This document shows positions 1 through 10,844 of a stretch of 64,000 nucleotides of DNA, piece after piece. The stretch covers positions 4,336,028-4,400,027 of the forward strand of contig JAJEKV010000013.1 in NCBI GenBank assembly GCA_021234155.1. The letters are read 5' to 3'. Position 1 is the stretch's first letter, and each line of letters begins with the position of its first letter. This DNA comes from Isoetes taiwanensis. Its lineage: Eukaryota; Streptophyta; Lycopodiopsida; Isoetales; Isoetaceae. The notes beneath the pieces were generated by a model, which searched no databases, was not told the DNA's origin, and saw only the letters and a list, made by a program, of their open reading frames with translations. The translations under genes and the position numbers were made by a program.

Positions 1-578
1 AGAAAATTTGTGACGCTTCTCGCACTGACTGGCAAACCAAACTTCCTACTGTTCTTTGGGCTTACAATACTTGTTTCAAAATCGCTACAGGTCACACTCC
101 TTTCAAATTGGTTTATGGTCAAGAAGATCTCATGCCTTTTGAGTACATTCTCCCAACTCTCCGTTTTCAACTGGCTACCGCCCATAATCCGCCTGCTGCA
201 CTCAAAGAAAGGGTTTATCAATTGGAACAGTTGGATGAACTTAGGCGTGATGCTTATGTTCGTGTTCTTCATGGACAACGGTTGCAGAAATCATTGCATG
301 ACAAAAGACTTAAGACAAAAACATTCAAAGAAGGAGATTTGGTTCTTCTTTATGATTCTCTGACACAAAAATTTTAGGGTAAGCTAACGTTTGATGGCTT
401 GGCCCTTATCAAATTGTTCAATGGTGCAACCTACCGTTTTCCAATTTTGGTTGAGTTAGATGGAACTCCATTACCTACACGGGTTAATGGCTTTCGCCTC
501 AAAACATTTCATACCACGTAAAGTGAAAATCAACAAACGATCTTCGCTCCGCACACAAACATAACGGATAGTGACTAA
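1..578 (+). pseudogene. Integrase C-terminal end of copy A (fossil)
   Basis: The region reads as the end of a Ty3/gypsy integrase. It covers the stretch after the DDE core (TGHTPFKLVYGQEALMP-like), then a segment around YQLEQLDELRRDAY, a KEGDLVLLYDS block, and the GPY/F-type module with WLGPYQI in the better copies. In the family this domain joins the element cDNA to host DNA in the nucleus. No chromodomain is visible after the GPY/F module. Copies B, C and D align over the same stretch and end with the same short acidic, Thr-rich tail. The copy is broken. Confidence 0.8.
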
Positions 579-718
579 ACCAAATGCAAGATATTTATAT
601 TATAGGTGGAATTTTTACAAAATGTGGAAACAGCCCAGCTATTTCCGCTTATGGGCACCGCCCTATATACAAAAACGGGCTTAGAGCCCTATCTACTAAG
701 TCCTAAGAAGAAAAACCT

Positions 719-985
719 CTACTCCCGGGTTAGGAGCAGAGGTGATACGCAGGATGTGGTAGAGATTATGCTCGGGTCCCAAATAAGGTGCAGAATCACC
801 TCCATCCCGTTGGTCTTTGACGGATGCTCAGCCATCCCCAAGACACCACCCGCCCATCGCCAGCCACGGTTGTGTGGCAACGCCAGAGGTCCGCATAATC
901 CATCTTGCGTAATCCACTCCAAACAGTTTGAAGGCATAGTGCGTTGATCATGCAAAAACCAAGAAGTAGACATACCGAAAGCCAT
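719..985 (-). CDS. Antisense small open frame in the gypsy spacer, copy A
   Basis: An 88-codon frame reads against the element. Its product contains DQRTMPSNCLEWIT and TNGMEVILHLIWDP. Recognisable versions occur in copies B, C and D at the same place, downstream of a TATA box on the same strand. Protein-coding status is uncertain because the predicted transcription start falls very near the ATG. Antisense additional frames are known in some plant Tat-like elements, but no function can be assigned here. The start was taken as the first ATG after the TATA box. Confidence 0.35.
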   Translation of the reverse strand: MAFGMSTSWFLHDQRTMPSNCLEWITQDGLCGPLALPHNRGWRWAGGVLGMAEHPSKTNGMEVILHLIWDPSIISTTSCVSPLLLTRE

Positions 986-1017
986 CGGATGTCTTCGCTT
1001 TCTCCCCGGTTCGTCTT

Positions 1018-1024
1018 TTATATA
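1018..1024 (-). promoter_or_regulatory. Antisense TATA box, copy A
   Basis: On the minus strand the sequence GGTTGGCTATATAA precedes the antisense frame by about 33 bp. The same GGTTGGCTATATAAG context is found in copies B, C and D. A CCAAT-type ATTGG lies further upstream in each. It is a plausible RNA polymerase II core promoter pointing back into integrase. Confidence 0.5.
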
Positions 1025-1521
1025 GCCAACCGAGGAACTCCTTGTCGACGTGGACCAATCACAAAAATCGCCAATGTGTTTGCAATGCAAGGTGTTTCTA
1101 AAATGAGAATCTTTTTCTCCCGCCGCATATCTAGCCATGGTACCTTTCCCGACACCTTCGTTTTAATGATATCCCACTTCGAAGTTGCCGAGATTAAATG
1201 CCATTCCTTCTTTTCACGCCCGTCAACCATTAATAATGCGCGCCCTTTGCCAATTGTCACATCCCGATCATTCTCTCACGCCTTATCTCCACCGTTCATT
1301 GCTTCTCCCTTTACTGTTTGGGGACTTAGCCAAATTTTTGCCTCTCAATCGCCTCCTTGGCATCTCTCGACACCTTGCACCATCAACGGTTGCAGTTTCG
1401 CCCTCATCATGCCCCTTCGCCTCCATTTGTGCGCCCTAAACCTTTTCGTCTCTCTGCGCCTTCGTCCTCCGTCCTCCACTCTTCGCCTTTGTATCACCGT
1501 TCTTTTCTGAAGCTCTTTGCT

Positions 1522-4500
1522 ATGGTTGCACCCAAATTTCCTACACTTCAAGCTACTGCTCCCAGGGAACCGGCTCTTTTTCGAAGTCGTAAGATCTTTC
1601 TTGACGCTTCCACTTTTCGCGGAAGCCCTTGTTGGCCCCAATCGTGAAGTCGCGGAACGCCGGCTTTTTATGCATTCTCACAAATGGAACTCCGGCCCGA
1701 ATCCAGACCAATTGAAGCAGGTTCATCGCTCACATCGTCAACGGCCCGAATGGTTACGCCATCGCGGGTCGATGGCACCACCATTTTGCTTGACCCAAAG
1801 ATTCGATTTCTGAGGTATTCCATATTCCTTTACAAACCCCTTTGTTTATCTTGGGCTGCTTTACGGGATCTCGATGTCACCGAGTTTGGTGCTCCCGCTA
1901 TCAAGCTTAACATACATCGCCCGACAAATATTGCCAAGACCCATGACACTTTTGTTAAGTTTCTGTGTCGCAAGTTCCTTGGGTATTCTATCAAGAACAC
2001 CCATATCAATAAGCCTTTCTATAATTTGGTGATCTCTGCTATCCGCTCCAACCACCACATTGATTGGCCTCAATTGTTGTTCTACCGCCTTCTTCAAGAA
2101 GTCGACCGTCTTAGGGCTACCCCCTCTTCTATCTCTGAAGTTTCCGTGGGTGGCCATCTTCAAGCCATCATTCGTCATTACTTTCCTCCCTCACCTCCTA
2201 ATTCTCATGATTCCACTCAGCAGTCCCTTCCTCAAACTCACCAAGTTGGCACATCACGCCCTTCTTCTTCTGGTCATGTCAACCTTCAGCACACGCATGT
2301 CACTGTCTCCTCCTCTACAGAAACAAAGCACTCCAGTTCTCATCATGTCTCACAAACGTCACAAACTAGGCAACAGCAGGCTCCACCACCTCCGCACCCT
2401 CGCCAGCTTTTGTATCAATATCAGCAGGATGTTCAAGGCCGCTTCTCAAGATACAAGAATCCCGTGAAGCTCTCATGAATGGGGTTCAAACGGCCCCGAG
2501 GCCTCAGCACAGTTCAGCGAGACCTTCAAGCCGCTACCACGCAAGTTCATACTCGGAGACCCGCTTCAAGCCAAGCACGCAGGTTTTTTACAGGCCCCGT
2601 GAGGATCTAAAGGCTGCCCAAAATCAGAATAGTCCGCTTTGCCGATCAGCGTGCTCAATTGCACCACCATTCAGAATTATTGAGCAGGTCAAGGCAAGAG
2701 AGACTCTCTTGGTTGACAAGGATAAAGACATTGCCAAGCCGACACGCCAGATACGAGCCCTCTCGGCATTACAACACTCAAGCCTAAGATCTTTACAACA
2801 ACAAGTGGACGCTCAAATTGCTTCTTTGAAAGCTTCCAAATTTTCCACGCATACCTCTCGGCTCCACATCTCTCCAAGAACAGCTTTACGGAGGTTCGAG
2901 AAACGTAAAATTCTTGATGACGCTGAGATTGCCATGCTTCGACTCAATGTTCCTGGGCAATCCTCCTCACATGCCACGACTTTCGAACGGGTCCGTGCGG
3001 ATCCAATACGTTAGAAAAGGAGAACCGGATCCGTGGACCTCGAACAACCTACAAAGAAGCTATTCGGTCTGCCGATGAAGCTCGGACCAAACTTGAAGGC
3101 TATGTTACCATTGCTCTCAACCCGCTCGTTGACTCCCTATTCCTTCCGGTTATCCGGATTATGTGGTTGCCCGCCACCTCTTTCTTTTCAAGTGGCATAC
3201 TTATTACCGATGGTCCCGTTGATGTTCCCCTCGCATTACCTTTGCAGATTTTCTTCGGATCTGGCCAGACCTCTCTATTGAAGACAAAGGTTTATTCTGT
3301 GCCCTTTTGGTCTTTGATCTCATTCACTGTGCAGATCCGGATTTCATCACCTTCAGAGTTGTTCAGCCAATGGCGTACATTTTTCATGATTTCTATCTGG
3401 CTGATACACAGGACAAATTTCGAGATGGGCCACATCAGAACTTTCAGGGTGATCCCACACTTCAATGGTTGCTTTTGGATAACAACCCCTATCTGTCTGA
3501 TCATGATCAGACACATGCTCTTCATCAAGAGTACATGCCTGAGCTTGCTCATCATTTGCCTCTCGGGTAAGCCGGCCTAGAACAGATAAGGAAGTATCCG
3601 GGACATCCCCAGGATCTTCCCTTTGCACAAAGTTTATATGCAAAGACTGGCAGGTTACAATCAATCAAGGTTAATGCGGATAGCAAGACGATCCCCACGG
3701 GTTGGGATAGCCCTCCCCGTAAACTCTCGGCCCCCGCTTGCTTTTGGGACCATTGGTGCAAAGCTCTTGATCCCGACCTTGTCCGTGAATTGTGGCGCAG
3801 GGCTCAGGCCCACGCCATACCTGGGCATGGTCCCCTCTCCCTATGCTTCCCGGGTGTCCCTCCATGCCCTGTGTTCCCGACCGACCTCGATTGGCGTCTC
3901 CCTTTTGGACCAAGGTCATGGATGGCCATGCCGGATGGTTTCCCAGATCTCGGCCGGATCTCCGGTGGGATCCCCGTTTTGTTCGGGCCAGCTCCAATTG
4001 GGAGGATGGTGCCACCCTTGATAACACTACCAATTGGATCTATATTCCCCAATGAGCGTGGTTGGCAACGCCCTGATGCTCTTCATGGTCTTGACACCTT
4101 CTTGCACGCCGCCACCTCACCAGATCCTTCAGCATAATCAAAGCCGGTTCGCCAGGCCGCTCTCAAATGCATCCCGTCAGCCTTTAAATCGGGTACCGCC
4201 CCATCTTTCATCGCAATCCGAATGCCGGTGTCGGTGCCGGTCTCCGTGACTTGCCTACTCATGGAGTGCCGGTTTTTTTCTTCAAGCCCATGCCGCCCTT
4301 TGAAGACATGGTGCTTCTCATTTTCTCATTGACGCCGATCCCCGCCTCTTTGGGCTCAACACTCCTCCTCCTCTTCAAACGCCAGATCTCATTGGCACTT
4401 ACCACAATGGTGCGGGCCCTCACTCCCCGTGGAGGATCACTTTCAGACCGATGGCTTCCCTACCGGAGACACTTCCTCCTTTTCTTCACCCCGAAAGTGT
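1522..4500 (+). pseudogene. 3' extra coding region downstream of pol, copy A (fossil)
   Basis: This long region follows pol and begins at an ATG with MVAPKFPTLQA. The same start (MAAPKFPTL) is kept in copies B, C and D. Blocks shared between copies are EALVGPNREVA, ISEVFHIPL, LRDLDV, NIAKTHDTFVKF, a stretch around INKPFYNLVIS, a Ser/Thr/His/Gln-rich linker, a possible coiled-coil segment, and a later block around LTPSC and HGLDTFL. The middle block recalls the 'putative plant transposon protein' domain found in extra frames of plant gypsy elements, but this is impression rather than alignment. Function is unknown. The copy has many breaks; the ATG was chosen because it is shared by all copies. 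Confidence 0.55.
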
Positions 4501-4521
4501 CGCTTTTGGTGGTTGGCAGTA
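4501..4521 (+). other. Polypurine-tract region of copy A
   Basis: The sequence ending in TTTTGGTGGTTGGCAG lies where the other copies have TTTGGTGGGGGAG directly before the LTR start. This is the expected plus-strand primer site of an LTR element. It is degraded here. Confidence 0.5.
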
Positions 4522-5115
4522 GTGGCTCTCCCGGTACAGACTATTCATGCATCGACGGACCAGGTCAGGTCCAAGGATCCACAAACTGGTCGGGCGGGTC
4601 GGCCCAAGGCCTGGGCTAGGGAAGACCAAGCGGCGGAACCACCACGATCAAAGCACGGGTCGCTACCAAGAGGCGCCGGCTTCAGACAAGTGGCGGCCCG
4701 CCACCGCCTCGCGTCGGCGTGGGCGTGATTCTAGGCACTTCAAGAGGCACCGCCGGCTTTCTCCAGAATCGGGCCTCCTTCCGTGAGTCGGGCAAATCGA
4801 TCACCGAGTGTCTATATTGGGCCAAAAGGCCATTGTACTATATATATGACTAGAGCTAGCACATGAGTTTTTAGATGAGTTTTGAGTCTTGTCTCTTTTT
4901 CGGGTCTTCTCTCGATTGAGAGCTCATGTATGTTCATCATTGATATCAAGGAAGCTTATCATTTTCCTCTCATTGTTCTCTTTTGTTACATTTTTCTTCT
5001 TCTTGTTCTCTTCTTGCAAATCCGTGCGGACATAGTCCCGGATTCTCCTCTGTTAGATCCACGGGTCCTCGGAGGGGTCTGTCTTGCGGGAGTTCCCGAA
5101 CCTGCACCCCAAACA
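4522..5115 (+). repeat. LTR unit 1
   Basis: Near full-length LTR unit that follows the degraded polypurine tract of copy A. The TG start is degraded, and the end CCCCAAACA is clear. It can be read as the 3' LTR of copy A. Confidence 0.75.
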
Positions 5116-5118
5116 CCG

Positions 5119-5762
5119 TGGTTAGTCCCTGTGTGCCTCCCGGTATGTGACTATTCATGCATACGACGGACCAGGTCAGGTCCAAGGATCCTGGTCCAGC
5201 ACGGTTCCCGATGTCGTCCAAGGCCCAAGAAGACCAAGCGGTTGACCACCTTGATCAAAGCCCTGGTTCGCTACCAAGAGGCGCCCGTCGGACAAGTGAT
5301 TTGCCCGCCACCGCCTCGTCGGCGTCGGCAAGTGATTCTAGGCACTTCAAGAGGCACCGCCGGCTTTCCTCGCAGAATCGGGGCCTTCCTTGAGTCTAAG
5401 ACCAGATGAGTCGAGTGTCTATATTGGGCCAAAGGCCATTGTACTATATATATGACTAGAGCTAGCACATGAGTTTTTAGATTGTCTCTTTTCGGTCTTC
5501 TCTCGACATGTAGAGCTCATGTATGTTCATCATTGATATCAAGGAAGCTTATCATTTTCCTCTCATTGTTCTCTTTTGTTCTCGTTTTTCTTCTTCTTGT
5601 TCTCTTCTTTGCTTGCAAATCCCACGTTAGGATGACATAGTCCCCCCCGGGATTCTCCCCTCGGTTAGATCCATGACACTGTGGTCCAAGGATCCACCGT
5701 AGACGGGTCGGGGGTCAAGCTTCACCAGGAGTTCGTCGCTACCAAACCTGCACTCCCAAACA
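5119..5762 (+). repeat. LTR unit 2
   Basis: Full-length unit whose last quarter is mosaic. Segments normally found near the LTR start (GGTCCAAGGATCCAC) reappear near its end before CCCAAACA. Confidence 0.7.
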
Positions 5763-5765
5763 TCG

Positions 5766-6456
5766 TGATTCTAGGTCCTGGCCTCCCGGGTACCCAGATG
5801 AGGACTATTCATGCATATATATGACTACCTCGAGGTCAGGGTCCAAGGATCCACATTGATATGCACGCACTCATTGGTTCGGGGCCCAAGGCCCAAAAGA
5901 AGAGTCCCCCAAGCGTTAGATCCACGGGTCAGCCAAAGCCTGGAGTTCAACCTGCATTTCAAGAACATGTTAGGCGGCCCCGTACAGACTATTCATGCAT
6001 CGCCCAAGGATCCACCGCCGGGTCAGCCGTCCAAGGCCCAACAAGGATTCTAGGCACTTCAAAGAGGCACCGCAAATTTTTCTAGGCACAGAATCAGGCC
6101 GCCCTTCCGTGAGTCCGGCAGACCGAGATGAGTCGAGTGTCTATATTGGGCCAAAGGCCATTGTACTATATATATGACTAGAGCTAGCACATGAGTTTTT
6201 AGATTGTCTTTTTTCAGTCTTCTCTCGATTGCGAGAGCTCATGTATGTTCATCATTGATATCAAGGAAGCTTATCATTTTCCTCTCATTGTTCTCTTTTG
6301 TTATTTTTCTTTTTCTTCTTCTTGTTCTCTTCTTCAAATCAGAGGGCTGCGTGACATAGTCCCCCGATTCTCTGTTAGATCCACAATCTGACCTGACGGG
6401 TCCTCACATCAGGGTCGTCCGCCCAATGAGGAGTTCGGGAAGACGGACCCCCAAAC
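5766..6456 (+). repeat. LTR unit 3 (mosaic)
   Basis: The unit contains the start motif GACTATTCATGCAT twice, near 5803 and 5988, with shuffled start and end segments between. It probably represents two fused partial LTRs. Confidence 0.6.
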
Positions 6457-6460
6457 CCTG

Positions 6461-6718
6461 TGTTAGTCTGTGCCTCCCGGTATGGGACTATTCATGCACC
6501 GACGGTCAGGCCTCCTTCCGGAGTCCAAGGATCCCTATATTGGGCCAAAGGCCATTGTCCTATATATATGACTAGAGCTAGCACATGAGTTTTTAGATTG
6601 TCTCGTCCAAGGAGCTCATGTATGTTCATCATTGATATCAAGCTTATCATTTTCCTCTCAGCTTCTTGCAAACCGGACATAGTCCCCCGATCAAAGCTTT
6701 GCTGAGTTCAACGCTACC
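6461..6718 (+). repeat. LTR unit 4 (condensed)
   Basis: A unit of about 258 bp that keeps the LTR start, the TATA core and the CATTGATATCAAG block in order but lacks much of the rest. Confidence 0.55.
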
Positions 6719-7177
6719 AAGTCCTGTGCCTCCCGCGCTTCGACTATTCAAGTGACGGTCCAAGGGACCAGCGTCCGCCCCGTCGGCGTGATTCTAGGCA
6801 CTTCAAGAGGCACCGCCAGGATTCTAGGCACCTCAAGAACGGGGCCTCCTTCCTTCCGTGAGTCGGCACCGAGATCAGTCAGAGTGTCTATATTGGGCCA
6901 AAGGCCATTGTACTATATATATGACTAGAGCTAGCACATGAGTTTTTAGATTGTCTCTTTTCAGTCTTCTCTCGATTGCGAGAGCTCATGTATGTTCATC
7001 ATTGATATCAAGGAAGCTTATCATTTTCCTCTCATTGTTCTCTTTTGTTCTGTTTTCTTCTTCTTGTTCTCTTCTTGCAAATCCCGCGTGACATAGTCCC
7101 CCCGGATTCTCCTGTTAGATCCACGGGTCCTCACAGAGGGCTGTCTTGCAGGAGTTCCCGAACCCAGACCCCAAACA
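6719..7177 (+). repeat. LTR unit 5 (shortened)
   Basis: The 5' part is shortened; from about 6790 on it follows the standard LTR to CCAAACA. Confidence 0.65.
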
Positions 7178-7180
7178 CTG

Positions 7181-7775
7181 TGTTAGTCCTGTGCCTCCTG
7201 GTACAGGACTATTCATGCATACGACGGACCAGGTCAGGTCCAAGGATCCACAGTCAGGCACGGGTCAGTCGTCCAAGGCCCAAGGAAGACCAAGCGGCCA
7301 GACTACCTTGATCAAAGCCTGGTCTCGCTACCAAGAGGCGCCGGCCAGACAAGTGGACGGGCCCGTCACACCCCAGCGTCGGGCGTCGCCGGGTGATTCT
7401 AGGCACTTCAAGAGGCACCGCCAGCTTTCCTGCAAATCAGGCCTCCTTCCAGGAGTCGGCACCGAGATGAGTCAGAGTGTCTATATTGGGCCAAAGGCCA
7501 TTGTACTATATATATGACTAGAGCTAGCACATGAGTTTTTAGATTGTCTCTTTTCAGTCTTCTCTCGATTGCGAGAGCTCATGTATGTTCATCATTGATA
7601 TCAAGGAAGCTTATCATTTTCCTCTCATTGTTCTCTTTTGTTCTGTTTTCTTCTTCTTGTTCTCTTCTTGCAAATCCCGCGTGACATAGTCCCCCCGGAT
7701 TCTCCTGTTAGATCCACGGGTCCTCACAGAGGGCCTGCCTTTGCAGAGTTCCCCAACCTGCACTGACCCCAAACA
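7181..7775 (+). repeat. LTR unit 6
   Basis: Full unit of 595 bp with clear TGTTAGTCC start and CCCCAAACA end. The likely TATA box is TATATATAT at 7507-7515. It is a good reference copy for the array. Confidence 0.8.
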
Positions 7776-7778
7776 ACG

Positions 7779-8368
7779 TGTTAGTCCCGCCGGCCTCTGT
7801 AATGGGACTATTCATGCATCTGACAGACATGAGTCAGGTCAGTCCAAGGATCCATCAAGGAAGCTTATGTCGGGTCGTCCAAGGCCCAAAGAAGACCAAG
7901 CGGCCGACCACGCAGATCAAAGCCCAGGTTACGCTACCAAGAGGCCCTTTCCGGACAAGTGACGGCCCGCCACCAGCGTCGGCGTCGGCAAAGTGATTCT
8001 AGGCACTTCAAGAGGCACCGCCAGCTTTCCTGCAAATCAGGCCTCCTTCCAGGAGTCGGCACCGAGATGAGTCAGAGTGTCTATATTGGGCCAAAGGCCA
8101 TTGTACTATATATATGACTAGAGCTAGCACATGAGTTTTTAGATTGTCTCTTTTCAGTCTTCTCTCGATTGCGAGAGCTCATGTATGTTCATCATTGATA
8201 TCAAGGAAGCTTATCATTTTCCTCTCATTGTTCTCTTTTGTTTTCGTTTTCTTCTTCTTGTTCTCTTCTTCAAATCCCGGCGGACATAGTCCCCCGGATT
8301 CTCTGTTAGATCCACGGGTCCTCACAGAGGGCTGTCTTGCAGGAGTTCCCGAACCTGCACCCCAAACA
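7779..8368 (+). repeat. LTR unit 7
   Basis: Full unit of 590 bp. Its AT-rich core is the same as in unit 6, while its C/G-rich parts differ. Confidence 0.8.
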
Positions 8369-8373
8369 TTACA

Positions 8374-8972
8374 TGTTAGTCCCTGTGCCTCCCGGTACGG
8401 GACTATTCATGCATCTGACATGCACGGGTGTCAGGTCCAAGGATCCATGGGGCCGCACGGGTCGGGCCGCCCAAGGCCCAAGCAGAAGACCAAGCGGCCA
8501 GACCACGCTTGATCAAAGCCTGGTTCAAGCACAAGAGGCGCCGCTCGGACAAGTGGACGCGCCACCGCCAGCGTCGGCAAGCGTGATTCTAGGCACTTCA
8601 AGAGGCACCGCCAAGCTTTCAGAATCGGGCCTCCTTCCGAGTCGGCACCGAGATCAGTCAGAGTGTCTATATTGGGCCAAAGGCCATTGTACTATATATA
8701 TGACTAGAGCTAGCACATGAGTTTTTAGATGAGTTTTGAGTCTTGTCTCTTTTCAGTCTTCTCTCGATTGCGAGAGCTCATGTATGTTCATCATTGATAT
8801 CAAGGAAGCTTATCATTTTCCTCTCATTGTTCTCTTTTGTTCTGTTTTCTTCTTCTTGTTCTCTTCTTGCAAATCCCCGTGACGGACATAGTCCCCCCGG
8901 ATTCTCTGTTAGATCCACGGGTCCTCACAGAGGGGCTGTCTTTGCAGGAGTTCAGAACCTGCACCCCAAACA
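8374..8972 (+). repeat. LTR unit 8
   Basis: Full unit of 599 bp. It carries the short extra phrase GATGAGTTTTGAGTCTTG after the TATA region, also seen in units 1 and 11 and in the LTR at 26109. Confidence 0.8.
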
Positions 8973-8975
8973 TCG

Positions 8976-9557
8976 TGTTAGTCCCGCGGCCTCCCGGTGC
9001 AGGACTATTCATGCATCTGACGGACCGTGTCGGGGTCCAAGGATCCACAAATCACACGGGCCGGGTCGTCCAAGGCCAAAGAAGACCAAGCGGCAGACCA
9101 CGCTAGTCAAAGCCTGGTCTCTGCTATTAAGAGGCGCCCTTCGGACAAGTGACGGCCGCGCCACCGCCCGCGCGTCGGGTCAAGTGATTCTAGGCACTTC
9201 AAGAGGCACCGCCGGCTTTCCTCAGAATCGGGCCTCCTTCCGTGAGTCGGCACCGAGATGAGTCGAGTGTCTATATTGGGCCAAAGGCCATTGTACTATA
9301 TATATGACTAGAGCTAGCACATGAGTTTTAGATTGTCTCTTTTCGGTCTTCTCGATTAAGTAGAGCTCATGTATGTTCATCATTGATATCAAGGAAGCTT
9401 ATCATTTTCCTCTCATTGTTCTCTTTTGTTCTGCTTTTCTTCTTCTTGTTCTCTTCTTGCAAAATCCCGTGACATAGTCCCCCGGATTCTCCTGTTAGAT
9501 CCACGGGTCCTCACAGAGGGCTGTCTTGCGTGAGTTCCCCAACCTGCACCCCAAACA
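8976..9557 (+). repeat. LTR unit 9
   Basis: Full unit of 582 bp with both LTR edges clear. Confidence 0.8.
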
Positions 9558-9561
9558 TTTG

Positions 9562-10143
9562 TGTTAGTCCCCGTGCCTCCGTACAGACTATTCATGCATA
9601 CTGATGCACCGTGTCAGGTCCAAGGATCCACTGTGCACGGCGCGGGCCGGTCGCCCAAGGCCCAACAGAAGACCAAGCGGCACGGACCCACCTTGGTCCA
9701 AAGCCCGGGTCGCTACCAAGAGGCGCCGCTCGGACAAGTGACGGACCCTCCACCGCGTCCGGCGTCGGCCAGTGATTCTAGGCACTTCAAGAGGCACCGC
9801 CCGGCTTTCCCCAGAATCAGGCCTCCTTCCGTGAGTCGGCACCGAGATGAGTCGAGAGTGTCTATATTGGGCCAAAGGCCATTGTACTATATATATGACT
9901 AGAGCTAGCACATGAGTTTTTAGATTGTCTCTTTTCGATCTTCTCGACAAGAGCTCATGTATGTTCATCATTGATATCAAGGAAGCTTATCATTTTCCTC
10001 TCATTGTTCTCTTTTGTTCTGTTTTCTTCTTCTTGTTCTCTTCTTCAAATCCGTGACATAGTCCCCCGATTCTCTGTTAGATCCCGCGGGTCCTCACAGA
10101 GGGCTGTCTTGCAGTGAGTTCCCCAACCTGCAGACCCCAAACA
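9562..10143 (+). repeat. LTR unit 10
   Basis: Full unit of 582 bp with both LTR edges clear. Confidence 0.8.
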
Positions 10144-10146
10144 TCA

Positions 10147-10742
10147 TGTTAGTCCCAGGCCTCTCAGTGCGGGACTATTCATGCATACTGACGGACAGTC
10201 AGGTCCAAGGATCCACAGTCGAGCCGGCCGGCCGATCGCCCAAGGCCCAAAGAGAAGACCAAGCAGCGGACCACGCAGATCAAAGCCCGGGTTCGCTACC
10301 AAGAGCCCTTTCCAGACAAGTGGCTGCCCGTCACGCCCGGGCGTCGGCGGCGGGCGTGATTCTAGGCACTTCAAGAGGCACCGCCGGCTTTCTCCAGAAT
10401 CAGGCCTCCTTCCGTGAGTCGGCGCAGAGATCATCGAGTGTCTATATTGGGCCAAAGGCCATTGTACTATATATATGACTAGAGCTAGCACATGAGTTTT
10501 AGATGAGTTTTGAGTCTTGTCTCTTTTCGGTCTTCTCTCGATTAAGTAGAGCTCATGTATGTTCATCATTGATATCAAGGAAGCTTATCATTTTCCTCTC
10601 ATTGTTCTCTTTTTGTTCTTTTTCTTCTTCTTGTTCTCTTCTTGCAAATCCCGCTGACATAGTCCCCCGGATTCTCCTGTTAGATCCACGGGTCCTCACA
10701 AAGGGCTGTCTTTGGGGAGTTCCCGAACCCGGACCCCAAACA
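10147..10742 (+). repeat. LTR unit 11 (5' LTR of copy B)
   Basis: Full unit of 596 bp. It is followed directly by the primer-site region and gag of copy B, so it acts as the 5' LTR of that copy. Confidence 0.8.
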
Positions 10743-10785
10743 CCGTCGCGGGCCGCTGGTCTGATTAAATTTTCCTTTCTTCCGT
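10743..10785 (+). other. Primer-binding-site region of copy B (unassigned)
   Basis: The first bases after the LTR are GC-rich and reach a TGGTCTGATT at 10757. The matching stretch in copy D has GGTGCGCGATTCC. A PBS is expected here, but the sequence does not let me name the priming tRNA. Confidence 0.3.
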
Positions 10786-10844
10786 CGCCATAATGCGTCC
10801 AAACTTCACGCTGAAGAACTTCTTTCCTGTGACGGGCGCCTCGC

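Larger units (their letters stand above)
579..1521. other. Spacer between pol and the 3' extra region, copy A
   Basis: About 940 bp with no sense-strand coding signal shared between copies. Aligned with B, C and D, the conserved parts are a block after the pol stop, a short antisense open frame, and an antisense TATA box with a CCAAT-like ATTGG near 1056. This makes it a candidate regulatory spacer rather than a gene. Confidence 0.5.
1..4521 (+). mobile_element. Ty3/gypsy element, copy A, 3' part
   Basis: This is the 3' portion of a Ty3/gypsy LTR retrotransposon whose 5' part lies outside the window. In order it shows the C-terminal end of integrase, a spacer of about 940 bp, a long 3' extra coding region, and a purine-rich tract just before the first LTR unit at about 4522. 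The same order and sequence recur in copies B, C and D, which is how the boundaries were set. It is a fossil with several tens of breaks. The extra region downstream of pol resembles the plan known from plant Tat-like Ty3/gypsy elements, but lineage assignment is an inference. Confidence 0.85.
4522..10742 (+). repeat. Tandem array of eleven LTR-derived units
   Basis: Eleven units derived from the LTR of the same Ty3/gypsy family lie head to tail, with 3 to 5 bp between units where both edges are clear. Each full unit runs from TGTTAGTC to CCCCAAACA and is about 580-645 bp. The LTR ends are independently fixed by copy D, which has a target duplication. Three units in the left half are shortened or mosaic. 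All full units share an AT-rich core with CTATATATATGAC (the likely LTR TATA box) and a CT-rich stretch. No internal element sequence lies between them. The array joins the 3' end of copy A to the gag side of copy B. Confidence 0.85.

Noticed and set aside
8743-9261. 172-codon frame and many similar frames in 4522-10742
   Set aside because: They recur in every LTR unit in shifting frames and start in the CT-rich LTR region, so they are LTR shadows.
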